This document shows, piece by piece, positions 1 to 11,373 of a DNA stretch of 64,000 bases. The notes under the pieces are model-generated. The model saw only the letters and a list, made by a program, of their open reading frames with translations, searched no databases and had not been told where the DNA came from. Location of the stretch: the NCBI GenBank assembly GCA_028622995.1, contig JAJQJQ010000054.1, positions 930,001-994,000 on the forward strand. Direction: 5' to 3'. The translations under genes were made by a program, and so were the position numbers. This DNA comes from Panagrolaimus kolymaensis. Taxonomy: Eukaryota; Nematoda; Chromadorea; Rhabditida; Panagrolaimidae. The first letter of the stretch is position 1. Every line of letters starts with the position of its first letter.

Positions 1-858
1 GTTCAAATTCAACAAATTTTTTTAATGTTCAAAAAATTAATGGAATTAAGTTTAAAAATAAATTGTGGACATTGCCCAGCGATTTTTCATGGAATCAAAA
101 AATTAAAATTTGGTTTAATAAAAGATTGGATATTGGAGGAAGAAATAATATTTTTGCCGCTTCGATTTTGTCAAAGAAAATATTTCGATGCGATATCAAT
201 CGTTTGGGTTTGTATCATCAATATTTAACTTTAGAAGAATTTAAAATATTCGTTTCGAATGGAAAAATTAAAACTGTCGATTTTCATAAAATTATTGTCA
301 GAAATGAAAAAAGTTTGGTAGTTCCAATCGAAAAATTGATAGAACTTTTGCCAAATTTAATTCATTTTAATTATTCCATGGCTTTTGAAAGTGAAAATGA
401 AAGTCGATCAATTACATTGAAAACAGCAGAAAATTTACTTGCGATTCCTCATTTTGTAAATTTGCAACATTTCAAACTTAATAATGCCCCAGAAATATTT
501 GATTATGAAACATTTATTTATAATCAAAAAGTAAGAAATTTGTTTGTTTGTTTTTAGCTTTAAAGTTACAAACTGAAAAAAACACTTTTTTAAAAACTAT
601 TTTTGCTGTTAGAAAAAAAAACTAATAAATTTACGGATTTTTTTTCAGAATCCAGCAATCGATATAAATTTCACCTTTCACAATGCCATTTCTGATGACT
701 TTAAATCCAGGCTTGAAAGGATGGTTGATAAAATTATTGCAACTGGAATAAATGAAAACCGACGACGGCCCGCTTTTATTGCTTTTCCAGAAATGGATTA
801 TTTAAAACATAAAATTTTACAACAAATGCGTGCAAATTATTCGAATGAGTTTGATTAA
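1..858 (+). CDS. F-box-like/LRR-like family protein, 5' end outside window
   Basis: Three-exon family member cut by the window edge. The frame is open from base 3; coding runs to 530, then intron 531-648 (gtaag..ttcag), then a last exon 649-858 ending in TAA. The part present matches the second half of the family: a W-centred stretch (KIWFNK), ISKIYRCDI-like SKKIFRCDIN, LTLEEFKI, PIEKLIELLPN, an exon-2-type segment (SITLKTAENL, APEIFDYETF) and the exon-3 type ISDDFKSRLERMVDKI. Here the exon-1 and exon-2 types are continuous with no intron between them, unlike the neighbours. No disabling change is visible. In nematodes comparable F-box families act as SCF ubiquitin-ligase substrate adaptors; the F-box part itself is not in the window, so that role is inferred from the paralogues. 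Confidence 0.7.
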
Positions 859-1491
859 TAATTCTTTTGTTTTTTTTATGTTGCAAATCTTTGATTTTAA
901 TTTTAATGTAATTCAGTAGAAAGAAAAAAATAAATAATTTCCCTTTTTTTTGTTAAAATTCTTTCTTTTTTTTCCTATTTCTTTTTAATTGTCGCTAATA
1001 TCACGATTAACTGCGCCTATAAAAAATTCCAATATATTATTTCCACTAACTAATGAGTAACTTTTTCCATGGCAAACAGCAAATTATTGTTCTTACGTCT
1101 TATAAAATAATTAATAAATCAAAATAAAAAAAGAACAATATAATTTTTTTTGAAATTGTCAAAACTCATTAATTTTTATTTTTAAAGCCTTTTAACAAAA
1201 TGGATGAACGAAGAAACACAACAAACAAACAAACATTAATAAAATATTCAAAAACTCAAGCAAAAGTTAAAATTGATATAAATAAAAATACATTCAAAAA
1301 CTTCTCAAAAAAACATACATTTAAACTACAAATTTTGAGGTTTGGTTATGCTTTTTTTTCTTCTAGAAATGTGAGTGAACGTGAAAATTTATTTTTTAGC
1401 TTTTCGCGACTTCTTACAAGTTTTTTTTTGTTTTTGAATATATAAAATTAGGATTTTTTCTTATCTTTCTTTCTTTTTTTTGATATTTAAA
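859..1491. other. Intergenic, includes dispersed AT-rich element copy
   Basis: No supported gene. It holds a copy (about 1239-1450) of the dispersed element whose core is AAACTACAAATTTTGAGGTTTG (core at 1324-1345). An open frame across 1200-1445 is only the length of this repeat and looks non-coding. Confidence 0.5.
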
Positions 1492-1668
1492 ATGACTCAA
1501 AGATTGATCGACAGATACAATAATGCAGCTGAAAAAACTTTATCTCCAATCCCTTCAGAAGAAGATGAAGTTGACCAAGGATGGAAATGGAAGTGTAAAT
1601 CACGAGGGATCGGAAAACACAAAAAAGAAAAGAATTACATTTTGCGGAACCTGACAACGTTTTAAAAT
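1492..1668 (+). pseudogene. Small hypothetical ORF, possibly frameshifted PP1-inhibitor-like remnant
   Basis: ATG at 1492 in an A-rich start context opens a 58-codon frame (MTQRLIDRYNNAAEKTLSPIPSEEDEVDQG...) with coding-like codon use, ending at TAA 1666-1668. In the next frame, from 1599 to 1655, the sequence reads ITRDRKTQKRKELHFAEPDNVLK, also ending in a stop. Its KELHFAEPDNV looks like a conserved docking motif of the RVxF type used to bind protein phosphatase 1. The simplest reading is one gene with a single frameshift near 1575-1600. The RVxF link is inference from a short motif. Confidence 0.3.
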
Positions 1669-2283
1669 AATAAACATTTGTAATAAATAACTTTTTAAAA
1701 ATACAAAGCCTATGTGTACACTTTTTCGAATTTTCGCTACACAGAAATTTAGTTTTTTTTGTTTACAGCAAGTGGTTGTAGTTGCCTTGCCCTATTTGCA
1801 CAATTTGTCTTTGTCCATGGACCATGGTACATAATTGCAGCAAAAATGATTGAAATTATTTTTTTTATTTAATAAGCCAAATGAAAAGCAAAGTTGTCTT
1901 TTTTTTTTAAACGTTACAGCAAACCGATAAAGTTTAAAAATGTTTGGGTTTCTTACTTTTTTAATTGGTCAAAAAAACAAAGCAAATATTGTAAAAAAAT
2001 TATATTCATTTAGATTCATTAATAATAGATCGGAATATGGGGTAAACATGCCAAAAACCTATGTTTTTTGCACGTTTTGAGCATTTTTAGAAAAACAACC
2101 TGTTCCAAAAATTACATATTCAGAATCTATGATAAAAATTACATATTATAAATAAGAGGAAAATAAAAGAAAAAAAAATCTCCCGTCAACAAATTAAAAA
2201 ATAAAAGTTGGACGAAAAAAAAACCGGGGAACACTAGGGCTAAAGGCATCGCTGCCCATCCCTATTTATATCAATCATCTTTG
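1669..2283. other. Intergenic, no gene seen
   Basis: AT-rich sequence without coding signal. A slightly GC-richer patch at 2222-2275 lies just downstream of the minus-strand frame that ends at 2284 and may be its 3' UTR. Confidence 0.4.
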
Positions 2284-2682
2284 CTATAAACGATCAAACT
2301 CTTCGGCAAGCGATTTTGGTGTTCCTCCAAGTTCTTCAACTAAAGAGTGGAAAGCTCCTTCGAGAAGGCGTCCATTTTCTTTTATTTCTGGGAGAAACGT
2401 AATCAATTCAGGTATCCATTCTTGACGTGCCCCATATGTTTATTTTCTTCTGCAAATCAAGTATTTGTGAAATAATTCCTTCAGTTTCATGCACGATATA
2501 CGAGTTGCCATGCTTTTTTCTTTGTTATTTTTGATTGCCATAACAAGTTCTGCTTCTGCTTCCAATATCGCTTTTAAATTCGATTGTATTTTGCCCTTTT
2601 TTCTGTATGCCGGTTGAATGATATATGTTTCCTCGTTTTTATATTCATCGTTGCATTCATCTTCGGCTTGATAGGTTGGCAT
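2284..2682 (-). pseudogene. Unrecognised 133-codon frame with one internal TAA
   Basis: On the minus strand an ATG at 2682 opens a frame running to a stop at 2284-2286, interrupted by one in-frame TAA at 2440-2442 (codon 81). The first part (MPTYQAEDECNDEY..., AILEAEAELVMAIKNNKE) is acidic then helical. The second part (ARQEWIPELITFLPEI, EELGGTPKSLAEEFDRL) is also helical and amphipathic. Both halves keep the same frame, so they were probably one small alpha-helical protein of about 132 residues. No clean intron removes the stop. A recent nonsense mutation fits best; recoding or a sequence error is possible. Family not recognised. Confidence 0.45.
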
Positions 2683-4809
2683 GGCTTTCTCGAAGTGCTA
2701 TCATCGATTTCACTACTTTAAGATTTCAATTTTTGTCTCAAATTTAAAGAAATGATATGATTAATGAAGCAAAAAAATAATGTAATAAAAATATTCAAAA
2801 AAAAAATTAAAAGTTGTGTAGAAAAATGAGAGAGCATTGAATGAAAAAAAAAAATTAAAAAGCATCCATATAAACTATAATTTTTGTTGTTTTGTTTTCC
2901 ACTTTTTTTAACAAATGTTTTTGTTACACATAAAAATTTTAGCAGAAATTTTTGAAAATATTAATTTTATTTTATTTTCGGCTTGAATATTGAAATTAAG
3001 TTTTATTTTTCTAAAAATTTCTCGATTTTGTCGTTTGAAAAATAAAAAAAACATCAATTTAAAGCATGTTTTAATTTAAGCGAACAAAGAAAAAAATTGT
3101 TTTGAATGTGAAAATCAATAATCCTCGAATAATTGCAATTTATTTTGCATCGCGAATGATAAATTGGATCAAAAGACAAATCATAAATATAAACACTTTT
3201 CTTCATTAACACAAATCAAAAACGTTAAAAATATAAAATTTTAATTCAATAAAAAAAATGCGTCATTAAATTTGACTATCATACTCTGGAAATACTTTAT
3301 CAGGAAAATAAATATAAAACAGTTTAAATAATGGAAAAATTGCAACTTTATTTTTTCTAATTCAATTCATTAAACATAGGAAAATAATAATTTTTTTGCG
3401 CACAAATGGATCGATGAATAAATGATTCAACTAACTCCTCAAAAATTCATCCTTAAAAACATTTTCTTTTTTTCTTTCTTTTTTAAATTATGAAAGTGTC
3501 ATCAGTGGATTCTCTTTGATTGTGAAAAACAACTAAAACTAATTCTTAATGTACGTTAAAAAAATTGGTTTATAATTTAAACACTGTGTTTTCTGTGTAT
3601 TTAGAAAACATAAATTAAATAATTTTTTTATATTTCTTTAACTAAGTAGACAATCGCCAAAATAATTAAAAAGAAAAGATAAATAAAATATTCAAAAACT
3701 ATTTTAAAAATAATATAGAATTTAGTCGGAAAAAAGCTTGACAAAAACCCCACTAAAAATCGAATAAAAAACACCTGATTAAACTACAAATTTTGATGTT
3801 TGTATTTACACGTGTTTTATTCAACGATGGAAAAAAAAGAGAAAGCATAAAAGTAAAATAAATTTTGCAATTTTCTTCAACAATCCAGTTTTTGAATATT
3901 TAATTTTACTTTTTTTTCTTTTTTCATTATTAAACGATAGGGCTTTTCGATTGTAAAAGCAAATTTTCTGCCATTTTTTATCATTTATCGTTCGCTCCTC
4001 TCCTAAAGTTTGCATCAATCATGCCACTGGCGGTCTCAGTCCTCATCGCTCTTTTCGGTTCCGCTTTTTAACACTCTTGTATGTCAATGTAATTGGTTAA
4101 TAAAGCAATATAAACCAACACGATTCTGACTATCACTTCGGTCCTGTACCGTAGTAAAACCGGGTAGCTACACTATAATATCATAAAATTATTTAAAAAA
4201 ATTGAAATAAAAATGTTTTTTTAAAATTATTCAGAATTGATTAATAAGTTTTAACAATTACCGCCAACAACAAAAAAAGAAGAAGAGTAAAGCTCCAATC
4301 AAACGAACTACAAATTTTGATGTTTGGTATTACACGTTTTCATTTTAAATAAATCACATCGCAAAAAGAAAATATTTTTATTTGCTTCTTTTCGTTTTTG
4401 AATATTTAAATGAAAGTTTTTCTTCCTCTTTTTTATTCCCCATTTTTTGAGATAATTTTAATAGCAAAAGTTTGCTTCAATTATGTTTGAATGCCAACAA
4501 TCTTAATTTTCTTTATAAAGAAAAAAAGCTACTTTTAGCAATGTTAATAAAAGAACTAAAATAAAAATTATCACAGGAACGAATTTTATTAAAAACATCT
4601 TGTTGCATTGGAACCAAAAGAACTACTTATTGGAAGCATGCATATTTAAAGTTATGTAAATCAATTGCGACCTTTAGTAACAAAATATGGTGGAAATAGC
4701 CAAAAAAATATTGTTCAATGCTTCGATGTATTTAATTAGTTAGTAAAAAGATTGCTTAATATATATTTGAATACCATCTCACCGATTTTTTTTTCTTCTT
4801 CATTCCAGT
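2683..4809. repeat. Intergenic with two dispersed AT-rich element copies
   Basis: About 2.1 kb without a supported gene. It contains two copies of the ACTACAAATTTTG element: about 3682-3908 (core 3781-3802) and about 4200-4412 (core 4306-4326). The first begins with AATAAAATATTCAAAA and ends with TTTTTGAATATTTAATT, which are inverted relative to each other. Between them, 4018-4172 is GC-richer and carries an AATAAAG signal (around 4100); it may be a retrotransposon LTR remnant, but this is not established. Confidence 0.5.
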
Positions 4810-5432
4810 TTATAATGAAGAATAATTAATAAAGTAACTTTCGTCAAAAATTTCTGGAAGCTCTTCAATTTTCAGCTCTTGCAAATTTTTTAATTGTAGG
4901 TTTGCAAGGTACTCAGCAGTTTTTAAAGTTATTGATTCGGTACCAATCCAGCTAGAAATTATTTAAAAAAAAAGAAGAATAAATCCCTCAAAAAATATTT
5001 CATTGATTAATCAAAGTAAAAAAAATTATTAGAAACCTAAAATGCCAAAAAATATTGTAAAAAAACTTACAAATAACTTTTTCTTAAATTTGGAAGATAT
5101 TCAAATAGGTTCGAAAATTTTTTCACTCTTTTAAAAGTTAGCTTAAAAATTAACGTGCTTAAACTTTTAATTTCTTTTTTCCATTTCAGAACCCTTCAAA
5201 TACATTTTTTAGATTTGATTTTGATGATTCAATTTCGGATGAATTTAAAGAAAAGTTGAAAATTTTTATTGATAGAATGCTTAATCACCCCGAAACAGAT
5301 AAACGTCCACCATTGGTAATTTTTGATGATATTGATAAAAATAGGGAAGAAACCCAAATGAAAAATCAAGAAAAATATGGCGATGTTCAATTTAATGAAT
5401 TACATTATGATGATGATTCCTATTGGCATTAG
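4810..5432. pseudogene. F-box-like family locus broken by an internal inversion
   Basis: Parts of one family gene lie in opposite orientations. On the minus strand, 5118-5071 encodes the end of exon 1 (LFEYLPNLRKSYL) followed by a proper donor; after intron 5070-4952, 4951-4810 encodes most of exon 2 (SITLKTAEYL, ELPEIFDE) and runs into a stop. On the plus strand, 5120-5136 encodes the last residues of exon 2 (FFTLLK), followed by intron 5137-5189 and a complete exon 3 (5190-5432; FDFDDSISDEFKEKL, ETDKRPPLVIF, stop TAG). An inversion of about 300 bp with one breakpoint near 5118-5120 explains this. The 5' half with the F-box-like motif is missing. Non-functional. Confidence 0.75.
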
Positions 5433-6018
5433 TTAGTGATTTTGTTGTACTCATTTCGAAGATGAAAAGGAGCCTATTTTTGTATTTAATAAAATTGGTG
5501 ATAATAAACTTTTTGTTTTATTATTCTTTTTTAAATCTGTGTCCTTTGCGCCAATCAAGAAGCCTTTTTTTTTAAATTAAATATGAATTTTTGTTTTCAA
5601 TAAATTTTTTGAAAATGTTGAATTTTAAGTCTAACGTTTTTTTCTTTCTATTCAACAGAGCTATTAATTATATCTGCCATCCTGAATTTTTTAATAAAGT
5701 TTTTTTATATCTCCTCCTTTGGAGAGGACATTGCTTAAAAAACATATTTAAAAATAAAATACACAGATAAATAGTTTCTTTTACTAAAATATGGTCGTAT
5801 CTTTTTTATGATGGATTTGTACCTAATTAAGCATAAGCGCAACCCACTTATTTATGGCAAAGAAAAAATGTACAAAAAAAAGCAACGGCCAAAATACAAT
5901 ATTGATTTTTTTGTCCTCCTCTTTTTTTGATCGCCATTCACCACAACTTTTCTCAGTCGTAGTTTGCGTCTTTTTGTTGCACATGCTGTTCTTGTTTTTT
6001 TTTTGTGTAAAATAAAAA
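5433..6018. other. Intergenic, upstream of next family gene
   Basis: AT-rich, no coding signal. Likely 3' UTR of the preceding remnant and promoter of the gene starting at 6019. No specific element recognised. Confidence 0.4.
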
Positions 6019-7001
6019 ATGTGTATTTCTGATATATTAATTTATTTTTTCAACAAGTTTAATAACTTTCGTAAAAACAGAGAAACTCAAGAACCTAATT
6101 TTTCTTGTGAAAATATTTTTCCTGTACCAATTTTCTATCGACGCATTCCAATTCCAGAAAATATAATTTATTATATTTCAATGAATCCAAATTCAGCTAA
6201 AGTTTATCAAAAATTAATTCAAAAATGCAAATATTTTTTCCGTAAAAATCCTATCATTGTTTTAAATAGATATAATACCATCCAATCCGATCATTTTTGT
6301 AAAGTTTATGATTACAAAAATTTCTTTAGAAATAATAAATACGAATTCATTTTGGATATTAAAAACATAAATTCTAAACTTTGGATTGAACACCGTTTAA
6401 ATATTTCTTCTTCTAAACCTGAAAAAAATGAATTGAGTTTATTCATTTCAAAAATTTATCAATGCGATATTTTTACATTAAAAGTCTACCATCAAAAAAA
6501 TATTTTAATAGAGGAATTTGAAATACTTACAAAATCTAAGAAAATCAAGAATTTTGATTTTGTTGATTCAACAATTAAAAATTCTAATAATGACGAAGTG
6601 ATTCCTATAGAAATTATTTTTGAATATCTTCCAAACTTAGAGAAAGGTTATTTGTGAGTTCTAAAATAAAATTTTTTTAGCTTACTACTTTAATTAATCG
6701 TTTGCAACATTAATAATTTTTTGAAATTTCTTTTTATAATTTCAGCTGCGATATCAATCAATCAACAACCTCGAAAACTGCTGAAAAACTCGCCCAACTT
6801 CCACAAATGAGAAAACTTGATGAGTTAGAAATTAATAAACTTCCAGAAATTTTTGATGTTAAAATATTTTTTGATAATTTAAAAGTAAATTTAAACTTTT
6901 TTAAATTACTTCTTTTTCAATTTTTTTAGAATTTTTTTTAGTATACTTCCGATAAAAATTTTAAATTTGATTACGCTGATTCTGTGTCCAATAGTCAATA
7001 A
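6019..7001 (+). CDS. F-box-like family protein with truncated, chimeric 3' end
   Basis: Exons 6019-6653, 6746-6884 and 6942-7001; predicted 277 residues. Start ATG 6019 precedes MCISDILIYFFNKFNN, shared with the copy at 13184. The F-box-like motif (IPIPENIIYYISMNPNSAKVYQKLIQ..CKYFF) lies at residues about 47-80. A W-containing block, a KIYQCDI block, an IEEFEILT block and the exon-end motif FEYLPNLEKGYL follow. Intron 1 is phase 2 and intron 2 phase 0, as in all family members. Exon 3 begins normally (NFKFDYADSVS) but reaches a stop after about 19 codons, because the sequence switches into a second exon-2-type copy (7002-7117: TSKSVENLAQLSHM, LPEIFDVETFF). It lacks about 55 C-terminal residues; function uncertain. 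Confidence 0.6.
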
Positions 7002-7117
7002 CATCAAAATCAGTTGAAAACCTTGCTCAACTTTCCCATATGTCCAATCTTGGATCATTTAAAATTATTGATCTTCCAGAAATTTTTGATGTTGAAACTT
7101 TTTTTGCTCTTTCCAAA
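7002..7117 (+). pseudogene. Exon-2-type fragment of the F-box-like family
   Basis: Directly abuts the truncated exon 3 of the preceding gene. Reads as family exon 2 (SKSVENLAQLSHMSNLGSFK, DLPEIFDVETFFALS) in a frame different from the upstream exon, with no acceptor. The junction near 6990-7000 marks a deletion or gene-conversion tract between two copies. Confidence 0.6.
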
Positions 7118-7829
7118 AAAGCAACGGAGGATGCGCTGTGCCATTATCTATGTTTCCTTCTTTTTTTCATGAACTGAATTAACATTTAGATATTTTCTCT
7201 CATTTCTTTATATAAATTATACTTACAAAGTTAGGCGCTTTAAAAATATATTAGTTTCAGTTCGGTTATTATTTTAACATACATCTTTTCATCTTCTTAA
7301 CTAATATAAGTTTTTATTCTTTTTGTTTTTAAATGGCGAAAATTTCTTTGTAAATCTAGAGTTTCACTTCTCAAACCTTCTTCAAACAAAAAAAATATTA
7401 TTCTAGAAAATACTTTTTTTAACTAAATATTTTTTTTGGAAGAAAATAATTTTCTATAAATATTTTTTTTTGATATTCATTATTTTAACATTTATGATCT
7501 GAATTTAAAAAAAATGTTCTTTTTTTATGTATTTTACATAATCTCTTTGCAAAAGAACAATGAATTTTTTTGTTGCTCAAAAAGTTTTAACTGCGCCTAC
7601 GTCTTTTTTTCCTTTTTTCAGAAGCATGAATGAAAATGAACCTTGTAATCAAACATCGCAAACAATGGCTTTAATAAATTAAAAAAAAAGAAAAAACATT
7701 ATAAAAAAAATTAACATAATCTTATTACAACAAAAAAATGTTAGAAAAAAAATTAATATAAAAGCGTTCAAAAAAAAATTTAAAAGAATCACAAAAAAAA
7801 GAAGAGTTGTGTGTGTTCTCTCAATAATC
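7118..7829. other. Intergenic, no gene seen
   Basis: Low-complexity A/T sequence between the F-box-like array and the CAP gene. No recognisable promoter element or repeat. Confidence 0.4.
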
Positions 7830-9636
7830 ATGGTTGGCGGCTACAAAGTTTCATTATTTTTTATGGTTGTCCTTGTTGCATTAGTTTGGAGGGAAAATAA
7901 TATTGTTGAAGCAGCAACACCATTGACTTGCCCACCATCAAATTCTTCCCTAAATGATGAAAACCGAGGCAATATTTTTGAAAACATAAATTCTCAACGA
8001 GAATTAATTCGTCGAGGTGAACTTAAAATGTCTCAATCATGGAAATATGAATATGCTTTACAAGGGCCATATATGAAAAATTTAGTTAGTGGCTTTTTTT
8101 TTTTTGAGCGGCACGCCTACCTTTTTCAAATTTTTAATCTTTTAGACATACGATTGCGAAATGGAAGCTGAACTTGGGACCATTCTTCAAGATATGTGCG
8201 TAAATGGATATTATTTTAATCCTACCTTTTATGTATATAATTATAATGAAACGATCGTTATGATAGGAACAGAAAAAACTGAAACTTATTATATAAATAA
8301 TATACTTGGAACATATTTTTTTAATGCATCTGATTTCATTCAACTTGCATATGATCCTCGATATACAAATGAAACGGTTCAACATTATCCAGCTGTATTG
8401 CTTTATGATAAAGCTATAAGTTTTGGATGTTCAATAAATCGATGTTTATCAAGAAATACTACTAATATTATTTGTAGAACTTCTCCAACAACTATTTCAC
8501 TTAATGAACTTATTTATCGTTATGGAGATCCTTCTACAACAATGGAGCCTGAAATCAAAACTACCACGATTACCGCCAATGAAATCAAAACCACCCTAGC
8601 CCCAACATCTCCAGCTCCAGTTGAGCCAGATAATACTCAATGTCCATGGATGTCAACGGATGAAAATACTATAGTTTATTCAACTCCTACTCAACGAATT
8701 GTAACCACAACTGTATCATATGCAACTCCACCAACAGCTTTTCCAACTTCAACATATGCTACTTTTGAACCCACTACTCCTGATGAAGATAATCATTATC
8801 CAATAACCAATTGTCCTAATGCTAATCCTGATATTACTCCGCTTCCAAATCTCAATATTTTATGGCCTAATCCAATGTTTCCAAATGACAGTTATATTCC
8901 TAGAAATAAACGTGAAGCTCCACAAATGCAAATGGAAGAAACTCTAAACTGCAATAATGGTGGAGGAGCCCTCACAACGGAAGAACGTGAAACAATTTTG
9001 AATCAACATAATTTTTATAGATCCCAACTTGCTCAAGGTGAAATTAAGTTTGCTAATGGAAAATATGTTTCACCCGCAAAAAATATGTATAAACTTAAAT
9101 ATAATTGTGAACTAGAAAAGATAGCACAAAAATGGGCGAATAATTGTCAATTTGAACATTCAACTTTTGAAAATCGTAATGCAGGAGAAAATCTTTACAT
9201 GTCTCTTTCACCCTCATCTTCAGCAACAAATCCAGCTGAAATTCGAAATGCTACCATTTCATCCGCGAGTAAATTATGGTGGTCAGAATTAGAAAAATTT
9301 GGTGGTGGAAATTATGGAATGATTATTTCTCGAACCAATGTCACTTTTACCATGGATGTTTTTAATGCAGGTTTAGGACATTGGGCTCAAATGGCTTGGG
9401 GGAAAACCACTCAAATAGGTTGTGGAATTTCTCAATGTCCATCAACAACTGAAAATCGAAATGGAAACAACAATAATAAATCCATTATGAATTTACTTGT
9501 TTGTAATTATCGTAAACAAGGAAATATATTTGGTAAAGAAATATATGAAATTGGTAGCCCATGCGCCAATGATCGTGATTGCACTCGATTTGATAACTCT
9601 TTTTGTGATACGCAACAAAAATTGTGTTTTGTTTAA
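7830..9636 (+). CDS. Secreted two-domain CAP/SCP-TAPS protein
   Basis: Exons 7830-8084 and 8146-9636 (phase 0 intron of 61 bp); 581 residues. The ATG at 7830 gives a signal peptide (hydrophobic FFMVVLVALVW, cleavage near residue 30). Residues about 45-235 form a degenerate CAP domain (NINSQRELIRRGEL, MKNLTYDCEME), with a reduced CAP1 region (HYPAVLLYDKAISFGCS) lacking the usual GHW/TQ box. A Thr/Pro-rich linker (about 236-350) follows. Residues about 363-560 are a canonical CAP domain: LNQHNFYRSQLAQGE, CQFEHS, AGENLYMS, GHWAQMAWGKTTQIGCGIS (CAP1) and LLVCNYRKQGN (CAP2), with the conserved His/Glu set visible. The tail CANDRDC...CDTQQKLC is a small Cys-rich extension. Double-CAP architecture is typical of nematode ASP/VAP-type proteins; extracellular. 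Many N-glycosylation sequons are present. Confidence 0.9.
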
Positions 9637-11373
9637 AATTATTTTTTTGTTGTTGTTTATATGACAAAATAAAATAAATATGTTGAATTTAAAAAAAAAT
9701 TTAATTGAATAATCCATCTTTTTCCCAAAAATAAAGACATCAGTCTTTTTTTCTTCTTCTTTTCTTCACTTGCTTATCAATTTTTTTTAATCAGCAAAAA
9801 AAAAAAATAAAGAGAGCACACAAATATTTTTTTTACTCAAAAGAAATATAAAAAATGTTTTCATCTTTTATTTAGTTTTCTTTTTACACTTTTTTAGGGT
9901 CTTCTTTACTTTAACGGGGCATACTGAGTTTTTATTCTTGAGATCAAAACATTTTTCTTTTTCATTGTTAAAGATTCAAATTTTCGAAGAAAAAAATTCA
10001 TGCCCCGTTAAAGTAAAGAAAGTCCCTTTTTTATTTCTTTCACCTTTTTGAATATTTTGTACAATTATTTTAGTTAACTTCTTAACATTTTTTTGCAATT
10101 CTTTCTGACTCAAAAAATATAACTGATTTAATTAAAGATATATAATTAGAAAACTAGGCTATTCTCATGGAATTTTTTTTAGTGTTACTTATTTGATTAA
10201 TGATAATCGTACTCTCTCAGGTTATGGGGCAATTAAACGACGAAAAAGAATTTCAAAATCGATGTAAAAAATCATTTAAAAAAAATTAAGGATAACAAAG
10301 TTAAATATCAGTTGTTTTTTTTTATTAAAAGTTTTTTCCAATTTGATATTGCTTTTCCAAACAAAGAAAAAAAATCAAAATCATTTTTTTCATTTTATTC
10401 ATTATTATTCATTCTTTTTCTTGAATGCTTATCGATTTGGTTTTTTAGACTCATTCAGAAAATAAACAAAGAAAAAATAGGATAGTCGCGTATTTTTTTG
10501 CATAGAAAAAAATCCATTCTTCAGTTTCACACACATTTTTGCTTCCCATTATTTTTTTGAATATTTTGATTACTTTTTTTTTGTTTTTAAGAATATTTAT
10601 AGTTTTTTTAAACATTAAATATTAAAATTCAATGAAAAATGTGTATGAAAAATAAAAAAACACTGTTTTTGAATGAAAGAAAAATATTTTAAAAAAGGTT
10701 TTAATAATAAACAACAGCAAATGCACAGTAATTGGTTGTGGCAGTAAATTAGTTTGAAAAATGATTTTCTTTTTGATACTGACATGAATAAAAGGGAATA
10801 AGAAAAAAAGTTTAATAACGGCTTTAATTTAGATCACTGCAGCAGTAATATTTTTCACTGATGATTAAAAATATTTTTATTTTGGTTTAAGGGACAAACT
10901 AAAAAAACACAGAAGAAAATGATTTGAAAAATAAATTTATCCATAAATTCTTTTCAATAAGAATTTCCTTTTCACATTGTTTCTTTTTTTTTTATGTTTT
11001 TTCACTGAATGTATTTTCCTTATCGAAAAAAAATTGATAAAATAAAATATTTATAAAATGTTAGTTAATAAATTATAACAAATGCAAACACCAATCTTTT
11101 TTTTTGTGTAAACATCTTCGTTGTTGTTCCTCTTTTCAATAAGCTAAAAATCACTAAAAGCTAAAAAATGAGTAAATAAATTTCATTGAACAACAACCCT
11201 TGAAATTTTCTGTTTTTTTTTTCGTTTTTCCATCCTCATCTTCATCGACTGTTTGTTTGTTTTATTTTTTACTTATTTTTTCTTGGTTATAACAAATTTT
11301 TTGAGAAAACTCAAAAGTAATTTTTAGTTTAGCTTTTTTTTCTTCATAGGCCTTGTATCTATTTTTTTTGACA
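9637..11373. other. Intergenic with one inverted-repeat element
   Basis: AT-rich, no gene supported. Contains the inverted repeat at 9896-10027, listed separately. The rest is homopolymer-rich sequence without a recognisable signal. Confidence 0.4.
9896..10027. repeat. 132-bp inverted-repeat element, MITE-like
   Basis: Arms 9896-9921 and about 10000-10027 are reverse complements, sharing TTTACTTTAACGGGGCAT and AGGG/CCCT ends, with a small indel near the outer ends. About 75 bp separate the arms. The flanks are T runs, so no target duplication can be assigned. Could be a short non-autonomous DNA transposon or a transcribed hairpin. Confidence 0.55.

Noticed and set aside
1200..1445. 81-codon plus-strand frame
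   Set aside because: It coincides with a copy of the dispersed AT-rich element and has no ATG-proximal coding character beyond Lys/Asn/Phe runs.
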